From Mermis nigrescens (lineage: Eukaryota; Nematoda; Enoplea; Mermithida; Mermithidae), in assembly GCA_036768485.1 (NCBI GenBank), contig JAVLUZ010000157.1, forward strand, positions 10,644,801-10,708,800: a stretch of DNA of 64,000 nucleotides. Direction: 5' to 3'. Shown here one piece after another: positions 28,227 through 38,706 of this stretch. Below the pieces are notes generated by a model. That model saw only the letters and a program-made list of their open reading frames with translations, searched no databases and was not told the DNA's origin. Positions within the stretch are counted from its first letter, which is position 1; every line of letters starts with the position of its first letter. Both the position numbers and the translations under genes were made by a program.

Positions 28227-29276
28227 TGTAACTGCGAGAGTTACACGGTAGGCGAACCTGCCTTAGCAGTTCGCGATAGCCATAACATAGCCAATACTAG
28301 TAGCTATCTATGATAGTGCACTGTGGGCTATGCCTTCGGTCTTCCCATTATTTCCCCAAATTTTCAATGATAAAAAACATCTAGATACTTGTCCGGTAGC
28401 ATAGAGTTAAGTGTATGATAATAGTAATTATTTCATGCATACCGCTTGTGTAATCGATAACATTCGATCTGAGATAAAAGCTTATCAGTATTACGTTAAA
28501 TTGATCTTTGTTTAATTTACTGTAATGGTCCTTGAGGCCAGTGTACTTAACGTTGTAGTGTAGTCTGGCGTTTTGCTTTTTCGTTTGCCAGTCGTACGTT
28601 GATATAGTCCGTACGTTTTCGTTTTCTTTTTGCTTGTTGTCCGGCTATAGGCCGTGAATTCTTCGCTGAATTAAAATAGAGAAAACCTACCCAGTGGTTT
28701 CTGGTTATACCGAGGGTTAGTTCGGGCATCTACACGTCGAGGACTTCCACCCATCTTAGTGGACTGATAGGTAAATTTCGTATGATCGTTTATTTTATTT
28801 GGAAATCATAATTTATTTCTCAAGCCAAAAATTGATCAAAAATATTATTTAATCTTTAAGGATGATTGATCAGCATAGAGCTCGTTGTTGTTGTTTTCAT
28901 AGTTCAGCGTGCTACACATATTAGGAACCAAAAACATTTCGAACCAGGCACTGATTGAAAATAAGTTAAATAAACAACTTGAGCTTGAGATAGGTCAACT
29001 GACCTCCGCGGCAATTACCGAGACTAGGTAGGTAGCCTTAGGTCTTAGGGCGTAGCTGCTGAGATCACCCGACAAGAAGCAGCCAGCAATATTAGGGCTG
29101 AGGGGATCGAAGCCGTAAGGTCTATAAGGGTCCAAAGATCGAAAGCCATCCAGAGCCGCGCGATTGGGGCCAGCACTAAGCGCAGACTTAAGTACCTACG
29201 TACCTAGGTAAATCTCGAAGGCAAATGTATGTGTCCTATGTCGTCCTTGTTCACATAGGGCACCTCTACATTTACA
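28227..29276 (+). repeat. 5' long terminal repeat
   Basis: Begins TGTAACTGCGAGAGTTACAC and ends CACCTCTACATTTACA, so it has TGTAA...TTACA inverted tips. An AATAAA at 28969-28974 could be the polyadenylation signal of the R region. ATAAAAG at 28474-28480 is a weak TATA-like candidate. The small minus-strand frame near 28,547-28,729 is also present in the 3' LTR and looks incidental. Confidence 0.95.
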
Positions 29277-29859
29277 CTGGATGTTCCCTCTTTTAGGCTG
29301 CTAGCTACAGCCGAGCTGATCAATCATCGTAAAATTATTTTTCGATCCAAAAATTATCATTTTGGCCGTCTAAAAATGTGTAACATTTCGTCCACCTTTG
29401 TTGTTGTATCGACCGTGATCGTGGCAGTGCGCAAATTAAGTAAGCGTCCGTGGTAAAGATTTTGTGTATCGTGGTAAAGCCAGCGTTATTTTTCCATTTC
29501 CGTCGGATCTCTATCGACAAAGGCAGCTCTCACGCTTGCATTTTTCTATAAACGTCGACCCTCAGGCGACGATTTATCATCTTTTTCTTCTGACGACGAA
29601 GTTCCGTCATTTAGGTTCTTACCTACCTGTTTTTCCAACCACGTACACAATCTTGCGCTTTAGGCTTAGTCCTATCTGCTTTCGATCATTTCACGTCAGG
29701 TATATCTTACTTCACATAAGGAAGTACTATTTACGTGGAAAAACCTGTTTTTCGGATCGACAAAGGCCAAATTCGAAACATTTATTTTGGGAAAATTTTC
29801 GACGTACTGAAATTTACTTTACCCAAAGTCACATTTTTCGACATTATTGACACATAAAA
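29277..29859 (+). other. Retrotransposon leader with possible primer-binding site
   Basis: One base after the LTR, TGGATGTTCCC (29278-29288) starts with the TGG expected of a tRNA-primed site; the tRNA is not identified. The ~580-nt untranslated leader has a spurious frame at 29464-29850. Confidence 0.45.
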
Positions 29860-31200
29860 ATGGCAGGAAAAAAGGTTTTGCGGACACCGCCCGCTAAATT
29901 GAAAAAACCTTCTACGCCACCTACTTCAGCTCGCCAATTCCCTACCGCGCCTGTTGACTCTAATAGCGCGAGTAATTCTGCGAGTAATGACACAATTACG
30001 AGAGACATAACTACTAAGGCGAATAATGATAAATTACCCGCGTCACTAAATGCCGCGAGCAATACACAGTCCGAAGATGAACTGTTATTGAGTACCGTGC
30101 AAGCGCGCATTAATCAAACTTCGATAACTAGATCGGACTCTAATATTGACAATTCATCTAATCATACAATGATTGATAATACGACTACTCTTAACACGGC
30201 AAATAATCCTGAAACCAGTTCGGAGCGCGAAAATCCCGACTCTGACGTAGAAAGTAATCATAGTCATTGCATAAATGCCGACAAAGAGCGTGCTAATGCT
30301 AATGTGACTAATGATCTTATTTTAAAAGCATTACAAGCTATTCATTTGCAATTTTCGGACCTTTCTACGCGCGTTGATCAAGATAAAAAGGAAAATGTGG
30401 ATGAAATGCGTAAACTGCGTCTGGAGCTAAGCACTATGCTTAAACCCCAACCAGTTTTGAATCGCATAGAGAATAATTCATCTGAGCGCGTTAACCACTC
30501 AATCGATAGCGCAAATTTTTCTGAATTTAATGCGCAAAGTGCGAATCGTGCGCAAAGTACGCACCGTGCATCTTCACTGTTGTCTACTAGCAACAGAGCG
30601 TCAAATTCACGCTCACCTTCGGAAACTGTTCCCGAAAATATCACTCAAAGTTGTACGAATCGCGCGCCTGAGATATCTAATTTGTCACAGAATCCTGTAA
30701 ACACGGGTTTGCAATCAGTGCAAAACTCGGGTTTTTCGGAAAATATACCTACGATTTCGCAGCCGTCGGTACCGATTTCGCAAACGTCGCGATCTCGGCC
30801 TTCGCTGCCCTTAAATCGTAATGCGCCTTCTTTCGTACCTAATCCTTCTACTACAAATTCGCAGCAGCAATTGAATCCAGCACCGCTGCAGTATTTTCCA
30901 CCTCAAGGCGAAATCTTACCAAATAATTATGTACCTAATCCCATAAATGTGGAAATACCACCTAATAATCCTATTTTGCATTCTTCTAATATCGAAATGC
31001 AACCAGTTGACATAAACTTATCTGGCATTAACAACGAATCTGCACATTTGCAAAACGAATCTGCACCTCTATCTGAATCATCTAGCAGGAGGAGACATGT
31101 CAAATTCTCTGACGAAAGCTCATCTAATAGTTATGATCGCCCGCGCAGTCGTCGCTCGCGTCGCAAAAGTCGATCGCGCAGACGACGTCATCAGGCATAG
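29860..31200 (+). CDS. Retrotransposon ORF1, Gag N-terminal / disordered region
   Basis: 446 residues starting at an ATG in good context (AAAATGG). The protein is Ser/Asn/Thr/Pro-rich and probably disordered. It has a short acidic/coiled segment near residues 145-190 (LILKALQAIHLQFSDLSTRV) and ends in an Arg/Ser-rich tail (RSRRSRRKSRSRRRRHQA). It overlaps the capsid-bearing frame (31,097-32,047) by ~100 nt, that frame being +1. No domain is recognised in this part, so it may be a long Gag head or a separate ORF1 protein. Confidence 0.7.
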   Translation: MAGKKVLRTPPAKLKKPSTPPTSARQFPTAPVDSNSASNSASNDTITRDITTKANNDKLPASLNAASNTQSEDELLLSTVQARINQTSITRSDSNIDNSSNHTMIDNTTTLNTANNPETSSERENPDSDVESNHSHCINADKERANANVTNDLILKALQAIHLQFSDLSTRVDQDKKENVDEMRKLRLELSTMLKPQPVLNRIENNSSERVNHSIDSANFSEFNAQSANRAQSTHRASSLLSTSNRASNSRSPSETVPENITQSCTNRAPEISNLSQNPVNTGLQSVQNSGFSENIPTISQPSVPISQTSRSRPSLPLNRNAPSFVPNPSTTNSQQQLNPAPLQYFPPQGEILPNNYVPNPINVEIPPNNPILHSSNIEMQPVDINLSGINNESAHLQNESAPLSESSSRRRHVKFSDESSSNSYDRPRSRRSRRKSRSRRRRHQA

Positions 31201-32047
31201 TTCAGGTTCTTCATCTGAAAGCTCGCGTGGTGACTCGCGTCTCGCTGATTCCTTGAATCGCGGACCATTTTTGCAGCAAATGCAATTTGCAATTGCTAAT
31301 AAAAAATTTTTTGATGGCGATAAATCGGATATAAAAGCATATTTCGCAGAATTTGAATCGCTTGCCAATACCTATGATATTGACAAAGCTGATCGTTTAA
31401 AATTCGCTACTGGATTTCTTGACCCTTATGTTTTGCGTCTATACCGTTCGTTACCTGCTGATATACAACAATCGTATTCGAAAACGAAACAAGCGCTAAT
31501 AACCGAATTTTGTCCTATGGACACCGGTGCGCTCTTTAATCGTTTTTTGTCACACAAACAGCAGCCTAATGAATCGGTTAAAGCTTATTATCTCTCGCTT
31601 CGCGAAGAGTTAATTAAATCTGATCCTTATCTTGAAGTTGACTCGCCACATTTCAATAATTTAATGCGACATCAACTAAAACAAGGTTTATTACCACACA
31701 TTTCGAAAGAGGCATATCACAAAAAACCTAGAGCATCATTAGCTGAATTTTTGGACAATGCGCTAAGCGCTGAATTTGCTAACAAAGAATTTGAGGATAA
31801 AAAGGCAGTAACGCCTTACGTATCGGTAACAGCTGCTCCCGTAGGCAGTGTAGTACCTAAAGATACTCCTCGCGCATCTAACCAAAATGATTCAAATCGT
31901 TCACGTCATAGAACGTTTCATCGCTCATCGCGTGCTGAGAAACCAGAAAATTCTTCTCGCAAATATTGTACCTTTTGCAAGCGCATAGGTCACATTTATG
32001 AGGAATGTTTCACGCGTCAGAGGCAAGAAACGTCTAATAATAGCTAA
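31097..32047 (+). CDS. Retrotransposon Gag: capsid-like domain and zinc knuckle
   Basis: 316 residues. Residues ~70-235 resemble a Ty3/gypsy Gag capsid (FFDGDKSDIKAYFAEFESLA, then the FxxxxPxxxGxLFxRFLSxKQ stretch typical of the second lobe). Residues 291-304 form a CCHC knuckle, CTFCKRIGHIYEEC (C-x2-C-x4-H-x4-C), used to bind packaged RNA. The frame is +1 relative to ORF1 and -1 relative to pol, with 50-nt overlap with pol (31,998-32,047). Frameshifting or fusion with the neighbours is likely, as no strong independent start is visible. Confidence 0.85.
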   Translation: MSNSLTKAHLIVMIARAVVARVAKVDRADDVIRHSSGSSSESSRGDSRLADSLNRGPFLQQMQFAIANKKFFDGDKSDIKAYFAEFESLANTYDIDKADRLKFATGFLDPYVLRLYRSLPADIQQSYSKTKQALITEFCPMDTGALFNRFLSHKQQPNESVKAYYLSLREELIKSDPYLEVDSPHFNNLMRHQLKQGLLPHISKEAYHKKPRASLAEFLDNALSAEFANKEFEDKKAVTPYVSVTAAPVGSVVPKDTPRASNQNDSNRSRHRTFHRSSRAEKPENSSRKYCTFCKRIGHIYEECFTRQRQETSNNS

Positions 32048-35000
32048 TCATAATACCCAAGCTGATCGAAATACTAATTCTATGGTTCGCAATCGCAGCC
32101 AATCGCGTTCTTTTTCGCGTCAAAATCGTTCGCCATCGCGTTCGAATTCGCAAAATAGACATCGATCTCAATCACGATATCGTAACTCTAGTCAACATCG
32201 CTCATCTAACTATGCGAATAATGATAATCGCTTTGAATCAAAGCAATCACGATCGAATTTTAGGCAAAATCGTAATGATTATTACCAAAATTCGCGTGCT
32301 AATTATCAAAATTCGCGTTACGATAATCGTTATAATAATCAACCGCGCCAAAATACACCTTTTGTGCAATTCCCAAATGAACAGCGTGGGACATACTATA
32401 ATTCTAATTACCGCAGCGATAACAATTTTAATCGCCCGTATGTCACATATACTGCTGATAACCAACCCACCATGAATGTGCCCCCACCGCAGCCAACCCT
32501 TACATCTCCTCATGATGTAAACACGGTTACTGCGAAAGGGCCAGAATCTAGCGCGCGTCCTAATCTATTCGCGTCGCAAGAATTTCTCGAAGAGTACGAA
32601 CGTTTACAACGTCGTCTCGCAACTTACGAGAAAATTAATCTACCTCCATCTAAGACGTTAGATCCTAATATTCCTATTGTAAGCCATGCTGGGACAAATT
32701 TACCCACCATCCTAGTTAAGGTTCATGGCGTTGACGTACCTGCTCTCATAGATACAGGTTCACAGGTCACCATGATGACCACGTCTGCATTCTTACGTCT
32801 TGGTTTTAATTTACCACCTAAACAAGTTTCACAAGTCGTACATGGTGTAGGCGAAATCACTGCAGTAGTTCGTTATCGAGTAAATATGACTTTAACCATC
32901 GCGGAACAATCTATTTCTACCTCAGTATCTATAATTGATCACTTGCCGGAAGACATGCTCTTAGGATATGATTTTTGCGAATCCGCACTCATGTGGGTTA
33001 ATCCTATTGAGCGCTGTGCTTTTATAAACGGCATAAAGATTAATTTACTCTCATCTCATGAAAAATTGCAATTTCGCGCGAAACCCAACGCAACTACCTC
33101 TGGTGTTGTGTGTGTGCATGTTTCGTTACCTGAGCCTGTTATTATACAACCTAGGCATGAATTAATTACACCTGGCTATATAAGTCACGGTTCTTGCAAT
33201 TTTGATTTCGCATTATTCGAACCAAATCCCGATTTTATGGAAAAAACTTCACTTTTTGTTGCTCCATCTATAGTCGATGCTTCACAACCTCTAATACCTG
33301 TTCGCGTTTGTAATATCTCCAAAGCGCCAATTCGCATTGACTCTGGTGAAATAATAGGTTCTTTAACCTCTGATGCCGAAGTCGTGTCACATGTTTCATC
33401 TTTTGATGATAGGACACCAGAACTTTTTGCATCAATAAATAAAGCTTTAAACGGCTCCGCCGTTGATTCTAGACAACAGCAACAAATTCGTGAATTATGC
33501 TTAAAATACGACTCAATTTTTGCATTAAAAAACGAACCTCTCGGACGTACCCCCTTGATGAAACATCATATTGACACAGGGGATAATCCACCCGTTGTTG
33601 GAAAAACTTATCGTGTTGAACATTCTAGAAGAGAATCTATGCAGAAAATTATAAATGAAATGCTTGCGGATAAAATTATTCGGCCTACAACTAGCCCATG
33701 GGCAAGTCCATTATTTCTCATCGGAAAAAAGGACGGTTCCCTTAGGCCAGTTGTCGATTATCGACGGTTAAATGACGTTACTAAAACGCAAGTTTATCCT
33801 CTTCCACAATTAGACGATTATTTTGATACCTTAGGCAGTGCTGCATATTTTAGCACACTAGATTTGAAATCTGGATACTGGCAAATTCCACTCGATAATA
33901 AATCTCGCGAAAAAACCGCATTTATATGTCCTGTTGGTCATTACGAATTTGAAGTTTTACCTTTTGGTTTAAAGAATGCGCCCGCAGATTTCCAAAGACT
34001 AATGGAGCTTGTGCTCGCAGGTCTAAATTGGAAATCTTGTCTCGTTTACATCGATGACATAATTATTTTTTCACGTACTTTCAAAGAACATTTAAAAGAT
34101 CTTGAAAATGTTTTTATTGCTCTTAAAAAGGCAAACTTACGCGTAAAGCCTGATAAATGCCATCTTGCGCATGCAGAGGTAAAATTTCTTGGCCACAGTA
34201 TAAGTGCAATGGGCATCGCTCCTGACATGTCCAAAGTAGCAGATTTAATCTCGTTTCCCGTGCCAAAAACCGTTAAATCCTTGCAAAAATTCCTTGGTTT
34301 AGTCCAATGGTTTAAGAAATTCGTTAAAGATCTTGCTAAAATCGCTAAACCGTTATTCCATCTTCTTCGTAAAGATGTCGAATTTTGCTGGAAGGCTGAA
34401 CACCAAACCGCTTTTGAGCTTCTGAAGAAAGCATTTACATCTCCACCTATTTTACAACTACCAAAATTCGATGATGAGCACCAATTTATTTTAACAACTG
34501 ACGCAAGTAATTATGCGTTAGGTGCTATTTTGACGCAAAAACATTTACCATCCAAAAATCGTTTTATTCTTAGCTACGCTAGTCGCGTGCTAAATTCTGC
34601 CAAATGTAACTATGCTACTTCGGAAAAAGAAGCGTTAGCGGTAGTGTGGGCCATCAAGCATTATCGACATTATCTTTACGGTAAAAAATTTATTGTCGAA
34701 ACTGATCATCAAGCGTTAACCTGGCTAGTAAATGTTAAAGACCCATCGAGTCGATTACGCCGTTGGGGTCTCAAATTACAGGAATACGAATATGATATCG
34801 TTTACGTTCCTGGTGCATATAACTGCGCAGCTGATCTTCTTTCACGACATCCTAAATATGATCATGCAGAACGAAAATATAAAATCGAGCGCAAAAACGT
34901 CGTTAACATCGCGAATTTAGAATCTGAAGATTCTGAGTCAGATGATGAATCGGTTCCACCTGACCGATCGCGCGATAACGCGCCTACTGCACCAATTAAT

Positions 35001-36014
35001 CATCCAAATGCGCAAAATAACAATCCTACTGCGCAAACCGATCCTACCAATTCTAAACCACCTACATTTCGCGAACGCTTGTTACTTACCGATGCCGAAA
35101 AAGCTGAAATGCTGACACCTGCGCGTTTACTCGCTGAGCAACGTGCAGATGACGAATTGCATAAAATTCGCATCGCATTGAATGACTTAACAACGAAAAA
35201 ATATCGTGACGAATTTTTTCTCGTAAACGATGTACTTTTTTGTCGATTCCAACCTAAGCGTTCACCAACTGTCGTTCATCAAATAGTCATACCCAAATCT
35301 TTGCGTCGCTTCATATTAACGGAATTTCATGACTCTATTTTTGGAGCTCATTTTTCATCGCGCAAAATCTTGCCCGCCATACAAATGCGTTATTGGTGGC
35401 CGCGCATGGAAAATGATGTGATCGCGTGGTGTAGGAATTGTGATGTGTGCTTACAACGTAAGGTCGCATTAAATTCCACATCCGTTCCGTTGCAACCAAT
35501 CGAAGTATCCGCGCCCTTTGAACTCATTGCGTGCGATTGTTTGCATATGCCGCGATCTCCCTCCGGAAACGACCAAATTGTAGTTTTTATGGATTATTTT
35601 ACAAAATACGTGGAAGCTTTTGCTGTTTCTGACATAAAAGCAACAACTATTGCAAATTTATTGCTAAGAGAAATTATACCACGTTATGGAGTTCCCAAGA
35701 AATTTTTGACAGATCAGGGGTCAAATTTTACATCTACCCTAATTTCGGAAGTTTGTAAACTATTAAACGTTCAAAAAATATTTACAACCCCATATCACCC
35801 CCAGTGTGATGGGTTGGTGGAACGTTATAATCGTACATTGATTGATGGTTTGTCTAAACTGAGTGCGCGATCCCAGTATGATTGGGAACAATTTCTACCT
35901 TTCGCATTATTTGCATACCGCGCGACTCCACAATCATCAACTAATATATCTCCTTTCGAAATGCTTTATGGTCGCGAACCAGCATTTCCACTTGGACACT
36001 TTACTCATAAATGA
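31998..36014 (+). CDS. Pol polyprotein: protease, reverse transcriptase, RNase H, integrase
   Basis: 1338 residues. The head (1-190) is an Arg/Ser/Asn-rich spacer. Aspartic protease active site DTGS at 252-255. RT with YIDD at 684-687. RNase H first Asp in TTDASNYALG at 835. Integrase zinc-binding histidines from 1111 and the CxxC of RNCDVCLQRK. Catalytic triad D1180, D1239, E1275, spaced exactly 35 residues between the last two. All catalytic residues are intact. The frame is closed by TGA at 36,012-36,014, but the integrase C-terminus continues in the +1 frame, so one base has been gained or lost near 36,000 or a frameshift is used. Confidence 0.95.
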   Translation: MRNVSRVRGKKRLIIANHNTQADRNTNSMVRNRSQSRSFSRQNRSPSRSNSQNRHRSQSRYRNSSQHRSSNYANNDNRFESKQSRSNFRQNRNDYYQNSRANYQNSRYDNRYNNQPRQNTPFVQFPNEQRGTYYNSNYRSDNNFNRPYVTYTADNQPTMNVPPPQPTLTSPHDVNTVTAKGPESSARPNLFASQEFLEEYERLQRRLATYEKINLPPSKTLDPNIPIVSHAGTNLPTILVKVHGVDVPALIDTGSQVTMMTTSAFLRLGFNLPPKQVSQVVHGVGEITAVVRYRVNMTLTIAEQSISTSVSIIDHLPEDMLLGYDFCESALMWVNPIERCAFINGIKINLLSSHEKLQFRAKPNATTSGVVCVHVSLPEPVIIQPRHELITPGYISHGSCNFDFALFEPNPDFMEKTSLFVAPSIVDASQPLIPVRVCNISKAPIRIDSGEIIGSLTSDAEVVSHVSSFDDRTPELFASINKALNGSAVDSRQQQQIRELCLKYDSIFALKNEPLGRTPLMKHHIDTGDNPPVVGKTYRVEHSRRESMQKIINEMLADKIIRPTTSPWASPLFLIGKKDGSLRPVVDYRRLNDVTKTQVYPLPQLDDYFDTLGSAAYFSTLDLKSGYWQIPLDNKSREKTAFICPVGHYEFEVLPFGLKNAPADFQRLMELVLAGLNWKSCLVYIDDIIIFSRTFKEHLKDLENVFIALKKANLRVKPDKCHLAHAEVKFLGHSISAMGIAPDMSKVADLISFPVPKTVKSLQKFLGLVQWFKKFVKDLAKIAKPLFHLLRKDVEFCWKAEHQTAFELLKKAFTSPPILQLPKFDDEHQFILTTDASNYALGAILTQKHLPSKNRFILSYASRVLNSAKCNYATSEKEALAVVWAIKHYRHYLYGKKFIVETDHQALTWLVNVKDPSSRLRRWGLKLQEYEYDIVYVPGAYNCAADLLSRHPKYDHAERKYKIERKNVVNIANLESEDSESDDESVPPDRSRDNAPTAPINHPNAQNNNPTAQTDPTNSKPPTFRERLLLTDAEKAEMLTPARLLAEQRADDELHKIRIALNDLTTKKYRDEFFLVNDVLFCRFQPKRSPTVVHQIVIPKSLRRFILTEFHDSIFGAHFSSRKILPAIQMRYWWPRMENDVIAWCRNCDVCLQRKVALNSTSVPLQPIEVSAPFELIACDCLHMPRSPSGNDQIVVFMDYFTKYVEAFAVSDIKATTIANLLLREIIPRYGVPKKFLTDQGSNFTSTLISEVCKLLNVQKIFTTPYHPQCDGLVERYNRTLIDGLSKLSARSQYDWEQFLPFALFAYRATPQSSTNISPFEMLYGREPAFPLGHFTHK

Positions 36015-36666
36015 CTTCGTGATAAATCCGAACTTACCATCTGTTGCGGAAAAATACGTCATTGATTTAAAGCTGACTTTGCAAGATCTGCATGAAATCG
36101 CGTCTCAAAACTTAACTCAAGCGCGTAAGCAGCAAAAATCGCAATATGACAAGTCCGTAACGCACACAAATTTTAATCTCTCGGATATAGTCTACCTTAA
36201 TAATACCTCAGTAATTCAACCAGAAATCGGTAAACTATCACCCAAGCGTGTTGGTCCATACCGAATTATTGACTTACCTACGCCTGAAACTGCGAAAATC
36301 GCATATGTCTATAACCCTCTCATCACTCATCTCGTTCACAGGAATAGACTTCTGCCTGAGCCTAAACTTCCTTATTCTGATTTGATTGTGGAAAAACACG
36401 CGTACGTCCCTGGCGATTTTGTGTTGGTAAAATTACCACATCGCCCTCTTGCCCCGGCAGTAGTCATAAGTTTTGAGGATTTACCGGGCAGGGAACAAAA
36501 AGCTAAGGACTGCGCGCCTATACGTTTATTAAATGGCTCTAAAACAGCACATGCCGTACCATTATCTAATGTTTTTCCTTTTGCAGACCCATGGCTGCAC
36601 AAGGTACCCCAAGCAAGGAGGCATTGCTGGAGGCAGCTGGTCGCCGATGTAAATTCGAGGGCGTGA
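36003..36666 (+). CDS. Integrase C-terminal part (continues Pol in +1 frame)
   Basis: From about 36,003 the +1 frame carries INDFVINPNLPSVAEKYVID, the helix LTQARKQQKSQYDK, and GKLSPKRVGPYRII, the GPY/F module of Ty3/gypsy integrases that follows the catalytic core. A second conserved-looking stretch (YVPGDFVLVKLPHRPLAP) is chromo/SH3-like in style. It runs to 36,666 and overlaps the start of the exonuclease-like ORF by ~75 nt. The open frame itself extends upstream to 35,863, but that part is a shadow of Pol. Confidence 0.8.
36572..36590 (+). promoter_or_regulatory. Candidate 3' splice site just before the post-pol ORF
   Basis: A pyrimidine run ending TTTTTCCTTTTGCAG (AG at 36585-36586) lies five bases before ATGG at 36,591. 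Env-position genes of gypsy-type elements are commonly expressed from spliced RNA, so this is a natural acceptor. The donor was not located. Confidence 0.5.
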
Positions 36667-38005
36667 TCCCGCGTCCCTAGATGAATTTCGTTCGGCTTTG
36701 ACTAATATGGCTTTAGAGCGGGGCTTGGTTATACCAGACCCGCTGCCGCAAAATGACGATAGTCGCGTTGGCGGTTTAGAGTCACTTACCGCAAAATGGA
36801 TAAAACATAAAGCAACACATAAAATCGCAAATCATAGAAAGCGTATTAACGACCAACAACTCTGGTGGGAGAACAGACTTGGTAGATTTCCTTTGGTAAC
36901 CCCTCGTGTACCAAAGAACAGACTTCTACCCACTGTTATAATCTCCAATGACCAGAAGTCGTTTGGCGCCATTTTGGCGTTAATTCAGCCATCGAATATG
37001 ACAAATGGCACTTTATTCTTAGGTTACGACTCTGAATTTGTTAATGACCGAAAAGGCAGACATTATAAGACCTGGGACTTGCGTTTTCAGCAATTATGTC
37101 CCACTTACCAGGACCTCCATGGCCCATTCGTACGCTACGTCCAAGTTGCGAGCGCGAACGGCCATGTGTTCTGTTGGGACCTGGCAAAGTTCCCGCAACC
37201 TCCGTTCGGGCTTCACCAGTTGCTCGAAACGCGTTTACCAAATGTACATATGGTTTGCTATGACCCTACGCAAGACCGACTTGCGTATTTCCATGTTTAC
37301 GGGCCAACTTTTGAGGAAATTTTGGCTATTTCGGATGCAGAAATTCGCAATAAACTGCACTGGAAAGATCCGTTCATTGCAAATTTTATCGATATTCAGC
37401 CATTGGCGAGAGAGTTTACTCGTCGTTTACGTATCAAAGCGCAGTCGCACACGTTAAAGCGCTTGGCTGAATTCTTTTTTGACATGTATATTGATCCTAA
37501 TGCGCCTGATAATTTCGGACAGGCGTGGAGCTTACCGTTAACTCGGGACATGCAGCATTATTTAGCGATGGACGCCCTCATAACTATCGATGTTTTTATA
37601 TTGATAGAAGGGTGCACGCAAAATAATTGCATTACTGACGATAGAAAGCCTATGTCGGTTTCGTTTGCAGGCGATGAATTGTACATTAAGGCTAGCGGTC
37701 CAAAAGCCAGAGTGCGTATACCATTGTCGACTAGTAAGCCACCACAAGGACAGTCGACTAGCACGGCTACTGAAGTTGAAGTCGATTCGAATGGCGAAGA
37801 GTTAATCAGAGTTGAGGACTTTTATGGCCCAGCTCCGCAACTGCCAGCAGCTATAGCTGCAGCCACCACCGTTGCCTCAGTAATGGAAGCGTTGGCTCAC
37901 ACTAATGTTTTCGACAATCCTGACCTACAAGTTCAGGGTTCGCAGACCGTTGCCGACTCAGTTTTGGGTCCGGTCCATGCACCTGATACCAAACCAAAAT
38001 CCTAA
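36591..38005 (+). CDS. DEDDy-type 3'-5' exonuclease-like protein in the envelope position
   Basis: An ATG at 36,591 opens MAAQGTPSKEALLEAAGRRC; this frame stops at ~36,680 and the protein continues in the -1 frame (RDPASLDEFRSALTNMALER) to 38,005, ~460 residues. The long frame has the three motifs of the RNase D/WRN exonuclease fold: ExoI GYDSEF (D at 37028, E at 37034), ExoII YDPTQDRLAYF (D at 37274), and ExoIII HYLAMDALITIDVF (Y at 37559, D at 37571), preceded by the family-like PLTRDMQ. All four metal-binding acidic residues and the ExoIII Tyr are present, so it may be active on nucleic acid 3' ends. Residues after ~300 are low-complexity. No signal peptide or membrane segment, so it is not an envelope protein. 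Confidence 0.8.
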
Positions 38006-38706
38006 ACCAACCAGTTCGAGTACACCAGCCTCCGTATTTTTCTTCGCAAACCGATATTCCCTATGATTCGCCTATGGTTGATGTAGAACCATCAATCTCC
38101 ACTGAGGATGACGATTTATCTCCCAAACGCTTACTGATGGCGTTATCTGACGCCGAGGCGGAAAGACAAGCTAACTTGTTGCCACCACATACAACACGCG
38201 TGGCATTGGCCAGAAAAGGGGCTGTTACCGTTTCGCAACCGATTGCCTCGCAATCGCTTGCGGCGGATCAACAAGCACCCTTGGGTATCAGTTCGCTCGG
38301 ACCTTTACCGACTTCTCAGCCGGATGGGGCAGAGCGTCAATCTGACCCTGATGTCGTCATGACAGAGATTATAGGTTTTCCGCCATTACCGCAACGCACA
38401 CTAGCCGCACATGAAATACCGCACGTAGTGTTGTACACGCAAGTCGCGTCTCAGTCCGCGCCACAAGGCGTGTCGGCACCTGATACTCGTTTTATGGCTC
38501 CTATGACCATGACGGGTGTGTCGAGCACTGTGGTGACTATTCAACCACAGGTTACTCAAAGTCAATCATCAAATATGGAAGTCGCAATACCTGTGCACAT
38601 TCAAGCTATTCGCAAACATATGTCCGCGAACGAAAGCGCTAGAGTGCAAAATCGCTCGCGCTTACGTACAGCACTTTTTCACCATGATGGAAAATATGAC
38701 GCGTGA
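38006..38706 (+). CDS. Retrotransposon post-pol ORF X, unknown
   Basis: This frame is open from ~38,005 (QPVRVHQPPYFSSQTDIPYD) although its first ATG is at 38,074. It is -1 relative to the exonuclease frame and overlaps its end, so it may be the same polyprotein after a frameshift or indel. It is Ser/Pro/Gln-rich with acidic patches (STEDDDLSPKRLLMALSDAE) and ends HHDGKYDA. No motif is recognised. It is probably a linker or disordered protein. Confidence 0.55.

Noticed and set aside
29464..29850. 128-codon frame in the retrotransposon leader
   Set aside because: Composition is that of untranslated leader and it stops just before the well-placed Gag ATG.
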